In this document: positions 1-12,731 of the stretch, piece after piece | How positions within the stretch are numbered: position 1 is the first letter of the stretch | How the letters are laid out: each line of letters begins with the position of its first letter | DNA from: Marisa cornuarietis | Taxonomy: Eukaryota > Mollusca > Gastropoda > Architaenioglossa > Ampullariidae | DNA length: 64,000 nucleotides | Reading direction: 5' to 3' | Assembly (NCBI GenBank): GCA_004794655.1 | Contig: SMMW01000618.1 | Coordinates: 2,852,001 to 2,916,000, forward strand | Translations under genes and position numbers: made by a program | Notes under the pieces: generated by a model | The model's input: the letters and a program-made list of their open reading frames with translations, nothing else | What the model was told of the DNA's origin: nothing | Database searches by the model: none

Positions 1-3000
1 CGTGAAGCTGGATTTGTTTCGTTTTTTTTTTTTTACCCAAGTGTTGCCTGCGTAAAACTTCAACTTCCGGTATCGTGGATTACAGGGAGGTGTTGGACTT
101 GTTATCGAGCCTGAGTCAAGTCTGCAATATGGTAAATTTCTTTGGAGAGGGCATCAGAGTCCTCGAGCGAGTGCAAAAAGTTACGTCACAGACAGGACTG
201 AGGGCGGGGGACCCACTGACGGTTTGCTGCAACAGAACACCCCCCAGGACTGTGCGTCATTACGAGTGATTAATTAAGTCGCTGCCAACTTTCCTTCTCA
301 GCTTTTCTTCATCGGTGTAGCCTGCTCCAGTGTACAAGCTTGACAGACTCGTCGCCTCTGACTGCTGACAAAAGTGTCTGGAGCTGGGAGTCTTCTGGTG
401 GAGTACTCATCTTCTTGTTGTGTCTTGTCGACTGTGATTAACACTTACTGTGCCCTAAACACTGTCCCGCCCTCGGCAGCTGTATATCTTCTGTGTGCTG
501 CCGGCTTGTTCTTGGAGCTGTGGTTGTTTTAACACGCGTCTTTAAAAAAACAGGATCATCGTTTTATTTTTGTTTCGTTTTTTTTTCTTCGTGGAAAGTG
601 ATCATTGTGAAATTTAAGCTGGACACTCTTTTAACGGAGTACTCATTATCTTCGATTTTTCTTGATCCGAATCGAACCTCACGTGCTCTTGCTTCAAGAA
701 CTGGAACAGTAGGGGGGGGGTCTACGAAATTTTTATAAGACGTCGGAGAGATTCACAAAGTGTGCATTTAGCAGCGATTTGGTCGTCTGCTCCCACGAAT
801 ATGTCTGGTGTAGAGCAACTCTGCTAACGTGGTCGACCCCTGCACATGACCTCGCGGAGCACGTGTCGACGTTTGACACGTGACATAGTCGACCCTCCTC
901 ACTTTCACACGTCGGAACAGACGACAGCTGATTGGTGAGGCTGATGGCAACAATGCCTGTTAGAGCTGTTATCGCTGCTATCTTTGTTATCGTTAATGCC
1001 ACAGCAACCAGTCAACACTTGATATAGCGATGATAAACACAGATCCATAAAATAATAAAAAAAAATACTGCCAAACATTATTGAAGGAACACGACATTGT
1101 AACAGCGTAACGAACAAAATGCTGAAGATTGGGATCACCCATCACAATACTGGTACAAGAATAAGATTTGTTTCACTTTCCCAGAGCCACGATACCAGAA
1201 TAGATTAAAAATTACCTGCGACAAGGTGTGACAGAAAGGTCCAAGCATTCAGTTTTAGCAGAATGTTGTGAGAGATATCAAGAACAGCTGAACAACGCAC
1301 ACAAATCTAAACGACGGACCGATAAGCAAACTGGTCTGTACTGAAATTCAGGTTGAACAAAAAAAAAAAGTGAAAGACAATAACAATGGTTGGCATCTCC
1401 CTATAGCCGTTGAGCCCCTGCCTCCGTTATGCGATAGGCTGCAATCGATACAAACACTTGGGAAGGAGCAATATCTCATGTAACTGTTTTTACCACCACA
1501 ATGCCAGTCGTGGGCACTTGACGGTGGCTCCAGTCCTCGTAATCTGAAAAGTTTTTCTCGTCGAGAATTTCTTGAAGATCCTTGCAGAGGAAACAGGAGA
1601 TAAAAACCCTAACGATACTCTATAGGGAACCCGAGACGGAGAATATTGCAGATGATGAACGAGGAATCGTTCTCCAGTATGAGAGGTACATGTGAAAAAC
1701 AACAGAACGATACATGATTATAGTCATGGAGAACAACAGCGACCTCAAGCAGCGAAGTGATGTGGGATCAGTGACACATTAAATAAATACTCATTAGAAG
1801 GAGATGAGAGTGGCTTAAGAAGTAGGGAGGAGCCATTGCACGTGGAGTGTGCCACGTGCTGTCAATGGCGGCTGTTGGTGTGTTATCTGAATCTTACTAC
1901 CCACGAGCCCACCGGTTATATTCAGCGACACTGTGTGAGGGTCTTCCACTGATCCTGACCTAAAATACAATTTTGTTTTCTCACCCGACCGTCAGGCGGG
2001 AAGATCATTAAGAAGTCAAAGGTAATCAAGGGAAACCACAGGGACCTCAGACGGTCACCGGAGTATAATTGTCTGTGATTGTGTTTGCGGGAACTTCTCA
2101 TCTTTAACGCATATTTCTTTTTTTTTTAACAGGAGAGGGGTGCGTTCCTACCTTCCTGGAATCTCGATAGTTTTTGCCTCTATGTAGCCGACCACTCCAC
2201 CCGACCCACAGAAAAAAGATGGCTCAAGAGAAATTGCTTTGTTATATCTAAAAGTGAAATCGGTCGTTTTTTTTCCATTGGTAAACACTGCTGGATACAA
2301 ATTTAATTAACCTTTATGTACCTAATTCTAAAGTTGTTTTTCGAACTTGACAAATTTTTTTTCAAAAGGTTGAGTCTTATATAGTACTAGCCAATTAATA
2401 TTCTTCCTGAACCTTTCTTATAGTTTGTTTAACAGACAGTTGTAATATCTTACTGTCAGCTGCTTAGTGGCTGACATTTCTCTCTAGTTTTTCATAAACA
2501 CCGTTAATTATAAAATATTTACAGATTACTAGATGTCATTTAGTCTGGATTAAAAATATAGAACGCTAATCTGGTTTATAGGTTATCTTTTAGCCCAGTA
2601 GTTTTTGTATTCACAGATAAAGAGACTGCAAGGTTCTGTATTTTAATAGTCGGGTACCTTCCATGCGTCCATGTAAATTTGTTCGAACAGCAGCCTTCTA
2701 GTCTCTTTATAAATGCTAGTTCTGCTTAGTGGCACAAGTGTCAGTGTATCTGTACAGAGTAGGTTCTGATCTGTGCCTTGTAAGACATCTAGTTCATTGT
2801 GTCTTGAAGAGGCTGTTGGCTGCAGTGCCTATAGAGACTGGCTAGTGTTGGTGTATCATTGAGATCGCTAACCGAGGCCGAGTATGACTAGTGTGTATCT
2901 TTCTACAAGCTACTTACTCTAATGTGTCTCAACAAGATACATATAGTGTGCTAGCTTGCACTACACCTTGGATCATTCAGACAAACAGCTTTTGAGAGAC

Positions 3001-3575
3001 CAGACAATCAGGAGCCACTCACCCGTCTGTGCAAAACTTGGAATAACAATACAAAACAACTCGTGTGTTCCGGACATTGAATGACATCTGTTGAAATGTC
3101 CCCCGACATACATCATAAGATTCCACAACCAGGTCGTCACAGTGCATCTTCTACGATAACATTACAAGGGGCTCGATATTCAACAGCGAAGAACTTAAAA
3201 GAGTTTCAAGTCACCTGTGGTGCCAGACCTGCTGCCAAATGAGGACATACTGTACTACTTGTACTGTTAACGACTCATCAGGATCTTTCGATTACCGAAT
3301 TAATTCCCTCTTATCACTCTATGAATAGCTCGCTCTTGAAGAAAGCCATGATGGCTACAAAGTGGCAGAATCAAAGGCACCAGTAAAAATGTCTGAAGGT
3401 TTGTAGTGTATGACCTGATTTAAAACTGAAAACTCTTTCCCAGAACAATGCTGAGGATGAATTCATGGTACTCTGATCAAACAGCTGCCGGCTTTACCAC
3501 AGAACCTTACGGAAATCGTCAACAGAACATCAGAGTAGGTTTCTCTGTTTCTCTAAAAACTCAATAAAATCATTT

Positions 3576-3576
<1 letters not shown>
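1..3576. other. Anonymous non-coding stretch
   Basis: No gene, exon or transposon could be recognised here. The open frames are short, lack any recognisable motif, and are not bounded by convincing splice signals. Small inverted repeats occur at 860-882 (CACGTGTC, a 7-nt spacer, GACACGTG) and at 2453-2476 (TGTCAGC and GCTGACA arms). Several T and A homopolymer runs are present. Confidence 0.5.

Positions 3577-3649
<73 letters not shown>
3577..3649. repeat. (AC)n microsatellite, about 36 units
   Basis: A pure AC dinucleotide array of 73 bp follows a short AT-rich stretch. It is uninterrupted, which suggests it is length-variable between individuals. Confidence 0.97.
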
Positions 3650-3651
<2 letters not shown>

Positions 3652-3789
3652 CGTAAAACGTAATCGCTTAATGTTCTACGCTGGCTAAGACATTCTCGCC
3701 CTCTTCCAGCCTTCTTACAGCGTAGAGGCTCAAAAATTAAAACAAATCCCTCGATACTTTAAAGCTTAGGAAGAGTTGCGCGCGGTGCG

Positions 3790-4200
3790 TATACCCTAAG
3801 AGTGAGGTGGAGAAGCTGGAGAAGCTGTTGGTCACCGAGTTCACTGTCGTGGCGCGCTCTTCTGCAAGCGGTCTGCGGCGAAGTGTGCACAAGAAGTGGG
3901 GACCGTGAGATCGATAGGGACAGAAGGACACAGCAACCCCCCCTCCTCCTCCTCCTCCTCCAACCTTCCTTCTCTACGCCCACCCTCCCCATTTGCGTTC
4001 CAGCGGTGAGCAGCGCGTGGAAGAGACTTAAAGGACGCGGCGTCGGCAGGTGTTCTTGTGTTTCCCGTGCTTATCGGCTGAACGCACCCAACCGTTTCGT
4101 CTGCCACGTCATACTTCCCCCTCCTCTCCTTCCTCTCTCTCTCCTCAGTCATCGGGGTGTTCCTAGCGAGCCTGACGTTCCTTCCGGATCAACGTGCTGA
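3790..4200 (+). other. GC-rich, pyrimidine-tract patch, possible promoter or leader sequence
   Basis: This patch is richer in GC and CpG than its surroundings and stays open in frames on both strands, which is typical of CpG-rich leader DNA as well as coding sequence. It contains two polypyrimidine tracts. The second ends in CTCTCCTCAG at 4139-4148, a good match to a splice acceptor. The first ends TTCCAG at about 4000, directly followed by a GTGAGC-like donor. No protein motif is visible. It lies 1.5 kb upstream of the signal-peptide exon, so an upstream leader exon or alternative promoter for that gene is possible but unproven. Confidence 0.22.
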
Positions 4201-5411
4201 GATCCTTGGGCGAACAAGTTTACGATTTTTTTGAAAAAATATTTTTTTTCCTTTTCCTCTTGATGAGGCGTGCTTGTCAGTTTCAATCATCGAAGTCGCC
4301 CATTACGGCCAAGAGTCTTGCAAACAGTTTAAGAGTAATTGTGATTGAGGGCGTCCTCGTCTTGATGGTGTCGTCTGCGCGGAAACTAGGCTAAGTGAGA
4401 GTTTGTGAACCACTACGAGTGGCTCCATCTCATCGTCACCCACGCAAGGACCGACAATTTTGAGAACTACTCGAGCGAAGAAGCATCTGTGCCGTGTTGT
4501 CTTCTTGCGCCGAAAAGTTTACACCTTGAGTGATGCATTCTTTGCCATTTGCCAGCCTTTTGATACATATTCCTTTCGTGTGGAACACTTTTTAATCTGA
4601 TATTAAAAGGGTGCGAAAACTCGTGGGCTTATGCTGGATAACATTCTTCGGGGATGACTGAGTTATGATATATCCGTATCAACATTCTACTGAGCCCCGA
4701 CATAAAGAAGCCAGTGCATGTGAGAAAGTGAGAAATAACCCATACTCGACTAAAATAAACTGAGCAATATTCTTTAATGGGAAAACATCAAAAGAAATGT
4801 TACCTGACGCTGAAGCAAGAAACATTGAAGGCAAAAGAGGGCAACGTGGTAATGTAAGTATTTGCTTTATTTCCTTGTCATAAATTATCGACGCGTGCAT
4901 TTTGGGCTCTGAAAATGACAAGACTGCACGTGTTCCATTGAAAAAAAAGTGTTACTCCCAAAGATTGTTTCTAGCTGCTAGACTTTGAAGTATGAAGTTC
5001 TCTTCTAGATTTGTGCGCCTTAAGAAATATCACGCAGAGGATAAGTTTTTCGAGTTCACTTTTTTAAGAGACAACGATTGGTTTTTACCAAGCGAACCAC
5101 CTTTTAGCTTTCGAGTTCAAAGGGAAATGACACTGACACTTAGGAAACTGTCATGGGGCCTCTTTGAAGTTCTCTTAACGTGTGCAAAATAATAGACATC
5201 GAATCTCTTGTTTTCCACTTCTTCCACCATGATGATTAGTCGAGGAAGTTCCTTGCGTGAAATGTAGAAACCATAGAGCTGACACACAAAAACTATTAAA
5301 AGGAGTAGGTGAGAAAGGAAAAAAAACATTACTGTAGATTGTAGATCCTTCTTTCTACCGGCGGAAGGATTCCTCCTAACAGCACGAAGGCCAAAGGTAG
5401 GTGGTGGCTGT
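4201..5411. other. Anonymous stretch upstream of the signal-peptide exon
   Basis: Nothing is recognised here. It is AT-rich with short random open frames. It may contain the promoter of the exon at 5664, but no TATA box or initiator could be assigned with confidence. Confidence 0.4.
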
Positions 5412-5663
5412 TTGGAACACCTCTGTCAACTTAGGGAATTTCCCGGAAATTTACTCTCCACGCGCGAGCTAGCGAGCGAGAGAAAGGCTCGGAGAGAGAG
5501 AGAGTGTGCTCTCCTCTTGGCTTGGCGTGAGTCTCAAGTCTTTCTACTGTGTCTTGTGGATCCTTCGTACTGCCTGTGGATCGTCGTGTGCCTATGTGGA
5601 TCCTTCCTGGAGTGCAAGTGCGTCGTCGCCCTGGGCTGCAGCTTCCCGTGTCGCACGTGCAAA
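5412..5663 (+). other. Probable 5' leader of the signal-peptide exon
   Basis: This GC- and GA-rich segment runs directly into the start codon at 5664. The frame of that start codon is open back to about 5412 but contains no earlier ATG, so the reading starts at 5664. An out-of-frame ATG at 5594 (CCTATGT, poor Kozak context because position -3 is C) opens a frame that overlaps the main start codon in unspliced sequence. It could act as a weak upstream ORF. The true transcription start cannot be placed from sequence alone. Confidence 0.35.
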
Positions 5664-5760
5664 ATGACGAGCCGCCACTGGCGTCGACTCTCCACCTTCT
5701 TCCTTCTGGGGCTGGTCCTGCTGCAGTGCGCGCGCTGCCTGACGGAAATTATCACGTTGG
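5664..5760 (+). CDS. First coding exon of an unidentified secreted or membrane protein (signal peptide)
   Basis: The ATG at 5664 has A at position -3. It opens 32 codons plus one base, then meets the consensus splice donor GTGAGT at 5761-5766. The peptide has a basic N-terminus (MTSRHWRR), a hydrophobic core (FFLLGLVLLQC) and a small/polar region (ARC), the classic layout of a cleavable signal peptide. About seven mature residues (LTEIITL) precede the intron. The intron is phase 1, which is common where a signal-peptide exon is followed by a phase 1-1 extracellular module such as Ig, EGF or LDL-receptor domains. That pattern is known biology; its application here is inference. No downstream exon was recognised in the remaining 58 kb, so the protein family cannot be named. 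The frame is also open upstream of this ATG, but without an earlier ATG. Confidence 0.5.
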
Positions 5761-5766
5761 GTGAGT

Positions 5767-6611
<845 letters not shown>

Positions 6612-7257
6612 TTTTTATTTAACGCTAACTTTGCTTAAAACTGAGAATTTTATTCGCTTAGTATTTGTATTGGCTGGAGTAATCTTCGGTGATTTCCCTT
6701 GGATGCGCCTGAATGTTTGAACACCGAAGTTCACGGCATCCAAATTATATCAAGAAGACCTTTTCTTTTGTAAAGTTAAAATTACATTCCACTACAATTT
6801 CCCTCCGTCTTATGGGGGACATATTCATGTTGAAAACCAAACAAACTTTTAATCCTTACAGATCTTTCTCTTTTTCTTGTGTGTCCTCGTGAACAGAAGT
6901 CAAGAATTTTTGTGCTGGTGGGAGTGGATGGGTTGCAGCAAACTTTACAGACAGTAATTTGTAGGTGTATTGCCTTTTCATAAATAAATTCCGATACCGT
7001 TTGAAGAAGCAGTATGCAGCGAGACCTGAAGGTGGTGACATCTAATCTTATCGCCCCCCTTCCACACACCAGACCTGGCATTTGACTGCAGCAGTGAACA
7101 CTGAATGTCTAGTTAATATGAACAGACCAATCAAAGTCAGTTGTGTGGATGTGAGAGGGGAAGATCAGTTGCTCAAAGAACAGGGTCCAGATAGAAAGGA
7201 CTACATCCTTTTCTGCCATACTGACATATCGTCCTACACACAAATATACACTTGCTG

Positions 7258-7262
<5 letters not shown>
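6612..7262. other. Anonymous stretch
   Basis: No recognisable gene, RNA or repeat was seen between the two CA arrays. Confidence 0.4.

Positions 7263-7328
<66 letters not shown>
7263..7328. repeat. (CA)n microsatellite, 33 units
   Basis: A pure CA array. The overlapping open frames on both strands are artefacts of the dinucleotide repeat. Confidence 0.97.
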
Positions 7329-7330
<2 letters not shown>

Positions 7331-8868
7331 TCCACATACGTGTTCTGAGTGCCACTTTCCATATGAAGACATTTTTCGCCGTTTTCTTTTCTCCGCAAGC
7401 GAGAATACTCAGGCCAACGGAAAATGAAGATGAGTTCGTTTTATCCATGCTGCTGAAAGTCTTTTTCTTCTAGTCTTTTAAACAATACTCATTCTTTCAC
7501 CGGTCTTTTTGTTTTCGAACATCCCTCGGCGCCAGAACTCAGCCGGCGCATATTAATGCTTTTGAAGGGAAAAACACTACTTACAGAACAGGTTTGTTTT
7601 CATTTTCTGGAAGATGTATTCTCGCTGGTCGACCCCAAGCACAGAGGAATACTTTCTACTTGTCACGAAGTGAATAAATGTTTTCAATTTGTTAGGAAAT
7701 GTAATAGACCTTGTTTCGATGTGTACGTGTCAGCGACAAAGCTAGTCCACTGCTCTCCGTTTTGGCTGTGGTTGTTAAACTTTCCTTTCACACTGAATCA
7801 GCCTAGATTCTAGCCTTTCTATAATCTAGTATATTATACAAAACGTTAACTCCTTTATGGTATATTTGAAACAATACCATTTTAAAGAGGTAAATAATAT
7901 CATGATTATTTCCGTCACGCACCTTCAGTTTTCAGGAAACGGCGCTGCTGGAGAATGATGATGATTATTATAGTATTTATCGTCATCATCACCATCCTCC
8001 TCCTCTTCATCATGATTTGATACCGAGAATGCAAGTGGTAAGAAATAATGCAAGAAGGAAATGACTCGATGTAGGATGGTGGGAGTTGTTAGATTTAATT
8101 TGAGTTTCTAGCCGGTAGCCTGTGTGGATCCAGTCAACTATAGAACATGTCTGCAAACTGCGTCTGGGGACCTTCTTTGTCTTCGATTGACTGTATCTCT
8201 CGTAAGCCACACACACAACGGCTGGTAAATAGGACGTCAGCAAACCCATTCCCTCTCTTATTAACTCCACCTCTCGTGTTCGCAGCGCCCTCACTCACTC
8301 ACTCACTCACAACCTCTGAGCCGTGCAGCGTCCGACCTCTGACCTGCGTGACGAAGGCGTTGTCATCGGCGCTGTCTGTAACGGGGCCCGATGACTGTGT
8401 GGCATTGCATGTCTCACCTTAACCTGTCGAAAGCCACAACTAAGTATTTTGTCCTACATGATCTGTGAAACACGAGTGGAGTGAATTTTCTGCCAAGAGT
8501 TATTTTATTTTTTCATTGTCGAGATTTTCTTCTCACCTACAATAAGTATTTTAACAGTGTTTTAACTATTCTAAACATTTCCAAAAGTAACTTGAAAAGA
8601 AGAAATAGTAATGTATAAAAACAACAACAACAACAACAACATCAAAAGTTAGAGATGAATAAAAGTTGTAGAAAAAGATGTAAGATTATTTGAATAGTAC
8701 CTAATCTTTTCCATAATTATTTTTGTTTGGTGGTTTAATGTAAGAAACCGAAAAAACACGAACACCCTACTAGGAAATGCCCTGCAAACATTTGTTATTT
8801 CCACACAGAAATTGTCCTGGTTGGGAAGATACTAAGATAAGATTTGTAAGCACAAAATAGCTGGTATG
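7329..8868. other. Anonymous stretch with small simple repeats
   Basis: No gene is recognised. It contains a TCAC tetranucleotide run near 8291-8310, an (AAC)n run at 8620-8642, and a GATGAT/ATCATC region near 7957-8012 that could fold back on itself. Confidence 0.4.
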
Positions 8869-8968
8869 TACTCAATACAATAGCCTGGTATATATATACT
8901 ACAATAGCCTCGTATATACGTACTACAATAGCCTGGTGTATATATATATATACTACAATAGCCTGGTT
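8869..8968. repeat. Short tandem repeat built on TACTACAATAGCCTGGT
   Basis: Four copies of a unit containing ACAATAGCCTGGT (one has CCTCGT) are separated by TATATA spacers of different length, giving units of about 24-32 bp. A decayed half copy (AAAATAGCTGGT) precedes them at 8855-8866. Confidence 0.85.
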
Positions 8969-9530
8969 GGGGGATAGGGTTGGGAAAAGGTGGCTGGATC
9001 AAGGCCTACTAGGGCTTGTGGATGGAAAACTCCCCCCTCCTTGCCCACCCAGCAGCTGTCCATATATATATATATTACTTATATATTATAAAACAATAAG
9101 ATCCCTTTCAGGGAAAGTAAATACAAAGGCACTGGAGTGTTAGCCAATTCATTGCTGACATGGTTCGGAAGTCTTACGAAGCACTTCACAATGTACTTTG
9201 TGATTTATTACCTGCCCACAAGGCGTGACACCAAATGATATTTCATTTTTAACAATTTGCCTTTGTCAAAAACAGTTTGATATATACCAGAGGTATGAAA
9301 TTATTAGGCAAAAGAGTCGTTGCTTTTTCGTAACCCGAAACACATTGTAGAATAGGTGAATGAGTTTGACACAATCGTACAGAGCAGTCGTCAAGAAATT
9401 GGACAAACATAGTTTCGGTTAAAAGGGCGGTTTGTTAAGCATGCAGTGGACATGCCACAAAGGAAAGACACAGCGAGTCAGGCAAATAGATGGACAGAAC
9501 TTCATGATGGAAGAAGAGGGAGGGGCATTT
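8969..9530. other. Anonymous stretch
   Basis: Nothing recognised. It includes short AT repeats at 9063-9090. Confidence 0.35.
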
Positions 9531-9640
9531 GGCGTTTAACACCGAACCAGCAACTAAGGCTACATCACTGCAAAGCAGTCAGCCCTGTAAGGAAAAAGAA
9601 GAATGGCAAGGATCTTGAGTCTAGACCAAGGTGCATGGAA
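9531..9640 (-). mobile_element. SINE fragment sharing a tail domain with the element at 57895
   Basis: The 9536-9590 segment aligns by eye with 57911-57963. Shared blocks are CCAGCAACTAA, GCTA-AT-ACTGCAA (with substitutions) and CCTGTAA. On the minus strand the region upstream of this domain contains AGACTCAAGATCC, a weak match to a Pol III B box. No clear A box remains, so this is a truncated or decayed copy. It may be a tRNA-derived SINE whose 3' half is the shared domain. Confidence 0.5.
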
Positions 9641-11584
9641 AGATGCATTAGCATGATCGTTCTCAAAACAGCAGCCACACTAAATCTCCCATGGCCACCA
9701 CCACCACCACTAGCAACACAAACAACAATACCTTAATAACTAACAGACAAGCAATTGTCCGAAGAAACATAAAAACCTTATTCATTGTCCACCACGCACG
9801 TCTTTGACAGTTTACGACAGCAGTAGCAGAACGAAAACAAAAACAAGCAATAAAAGGTCCTCAAGTAAGCAACAACTTCGATTTTAGAATAAAAAGTTGG
9901 GCATAGCCCAGTGTAAGTGTAATACAAAAAGTTACACGATGAGCACGAAATGCAAAAGGCACGGCATGTAGTCACGTGATATTTACCTGGCTATTTGCGA
10001 AGAGGCACGTTTTATATGTTATTTTCTGATTGCCTTTAGAAAGAATTTTTCATCTGCACTTTGTCTCAGTTTCATTCTATTTCAAAGTTTCTTTCTCTAG
10101 CCGATCGCTTGGCGCCTCGGGTATTTTTCTCTTTTGAGTTTGAACTATGTTCTTTTAAAAATTTCGTCTTTCGTGTACTTTTCAATTCCTGGCTTTTTGT
10201 ATCACGTCACTAACCTAAAAATAGACGACACCCTCCATCCTCTACCCGTCTGCCCACCCACCTGTCTCTCTCAGCTCTCCAAGAAGTATCACTCTTAATT
10301 CGTTCTCACGAGCCTGCTTTCTGAATTATGTTCTGATCAACCTGCCTTCCTGATTGCGTCCCCTGTTGCCTTTTTCGAGCCCGCCTCAGGCGTCAGTGTC
10401 TGTGAGAGCGCCGGGCACTGGGCATGGGAAGAAGAGAGTTGAAACTCTACCCTCAAAACTGGATTAGACCGAAAAGTAGTCGATCACAGACTGTTTAGAC
10501 TCCGTCCCTTGCCACCCACCAAGTGACCGGATGGTGTGTTCACTCCTCGCTGTATATGCGCACGCAATCAACACTTCATTGGTCCAGAGCTTCCGCTACA
10601 ATTAAATTTGAGCTGATCTGCCCTTGCTAGAACGGTGCTGTGCTCCTTAAGATGGCCCTAAAAGCACCTTCACTTTACGGTAAAAACTTGCGATAGGAAG
10701 AGGATGAAAGTGCATGATCCAAAAAAAAACCCCAGCCATTTGGAGCTCAAACGATCGTGTTTTCTGTTTGCGAACATCGAAAAAAATCAAAGATCTGTCT
10801 TCAGTTTTGGCATGCGAGTGCGTGTGTGTAGAACTCGATGATTTTTACATTTATTTTTGTTTTTTAAATCAGAAGCTCCTTACTTAAGGCGATATGTGAT
10901 CATTTTTGTGCCATTATGATTCATTCTTAAGTGCTAAACGATCCACAACTTAGTCCAGTCGATAGAATATTTTCCCAAAGATGGACAAGAATTTATTGTA
11001 ACCCATGTAAATATGTTAGTATTTCGTTTTGCTTTCTAACATCGAACGCTTTTACAGATATTTATTGAACACTGTGGAAATAGTTTACCCAAACCCCAGA
11101 CTTGTAGGTTACTCTCCTCTCGACCTTTTCTGTGTGAAAAATAAAAAATAAAAAATCCACCCCCACACACGTTTTCAGAAACAACGATCATGTGCATGTT
11201 AAACGTGATGTTTGAACTCTTAGCAGGTCGTTGACTCAAATTATTTATCTACTATGGTTGGTGTATAGGTTGTTAAAAATTCAAACTGACATAATGCTGA
11301 AGTTGTCTCTTTGTCGAAGTCGTTTGACGATGCCAACTGGTTCAAGCATCTTCCATATTCAACTCGGGAAAAAGAAAAGTGTCTGAAGTTTGTCTGTAAC
11401 TATTGCAAACATCGACATGAAGCATGGGTTACTCTGTATGTGATAAAGCAGTGATAAAGAGTCTTCTGTGGTGTGAGAAAATGTTGTATCGAAAACAATT
11501 GAAAGTCAGTTACCAAGAGCTTAAAAAAATTAGTTTTATTTCAGTCCTTCTGTCATCCCTCCGTTTTTGTTTGTTTGTTTGTTT
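9641..11584. other. Anonymous stretch
   Basis: No coding, RNA or transposon signal was recognised. One TCACGTGA palindrome lies at 9972-9979. A (TTTG)n run lies just before the duplication at 11585. Confidence 0.4.
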
Positions 11585-11706
11585 GTTTTTTTTTACCCTC
11601 CGTCGTTCTCTCACTCCCCTATTCACTTTGCCAATCACTGATCCGTTTTTTTCTGCCCTCCGTCGTTCTCTCACTCCCCCCATTCACTCTGCCAATCACT
11701 GACCCG
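11585..11706. repeat. 61-bp direct tandem duplication
   Basis: Two adjacent copies (11585-11645 and 11646-11706) share CCCTCCGTCGTTCTCTCACT and CCAATCACTGA with only a few differences. Both begin in a T-run. The repeated peptide in the overlapping open frame is explained by this duplication rather than by a protein repeat. Confidence 0.9.
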
Positions 11707-12649
11707 ATCGCCAGATCGATTCATCAGGTTTTCTCATCGTGCGCCAAGTCAGCAAGGCGGGTAACTGTGCATAAAAATAGCCTGGCAGCGAGATGTTTTC
11801 ATTGCCGCCATGAAGAAGGACGCATGGAGGCAAGCAGTTCACTGGATCTGTCTTTTATGTTTGTTTCGCTGACAAAAAGGCAAGGCGAGCAAGAATTTTA
11901 TGAGGCGCGTGCATTATTGTCTCCTACTATCACATACTGCACCCTCTGGACCCGTATTCCTCCTTCTCTTTCTTTTTTTCCCCCTTCCTCTTCCCCTCTC
12001 TCTCTCTCTCTCTTTGCTTTCGGTTTACCTTTTTTCGCTCCTTTCATTTCACTCTTGCTTCGTCGGCACTCGAGTCGGTCTTGTCTTGCCTGGGGTCTCT
12101 CCGCCCTCTAGAGTTTGTCCGGTTATCTGCCGGTGCTAGCGAGGAATCCATTTAATTCAACGCCGTTCGTGAGGCGCTGTCGAGCCGGATGATGTTATCG
12201 CTTACGAATATTTTTAAAAAGTCCACATTTTCTTTTTCCTGCTTCATATTATTTTAAATTCGACCACTTTTTATGATTTGATGAAACTAGTCGGATGCGA
12301 ACAGAAAGCAGTGTAGTGTGTCCTCACGCACACGCATACAGGCAAGCAGATATATAAACATATACACGCAAGAAGGGAGATATATAAACAGGTGTGCGCG
12401 TGTGCACGCGCACATATACACGCACTTATTATCATTTTTTTAAAGCTGGACATCGACCATGATACGATTGTTCTTTTTTTTTTATTAAACGGACTTAAAC
12501 AACCAAGCAACATTTCTGTCTTTATTTCTTACTTTCCTGGTGTTTTATCTATTTATTTACTTTTTTTTATTATATTTCTTTTTTTTTTTTTTTTTTTTTG
12601 CTGCGCAATGAGCATTCTTCTGAATGGATACCTGCGCCTTAAAAATGGA
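11707..12649. other. Anonymous stretch with T-run
   Basis: No gene recognised. It contains CT-rich segments near 11965-12015, alternating purine-pyrimidine (GTGTGCACGCGCAC-like) DNA near 12393-12425, and a long T homopolymer at about 12580-12599. Confidence 0.4.

Positions 12650-12730
<81 letters not shown>
12650..12730. repeat. (CAT)27 trinucleotide microsatellite
   Basis: An uninterrupted CAT array of 81 bp. One frame would encode polyhistidine, but the flanking frame has no start context or exon signals that would make that credible. Confidence 0.97.

Positions 12731-12731
<1 letters not shown>

Noticed and set aside
5412..5663. A longer protein beginning near 5412 and running into the signal-peptide exon
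   Set aside because: The frame is open but contains no ATG before 5664; the apparent start is a TTG, which is not a credible animal start. The upstream translation also has no sensible N-terminal structure.
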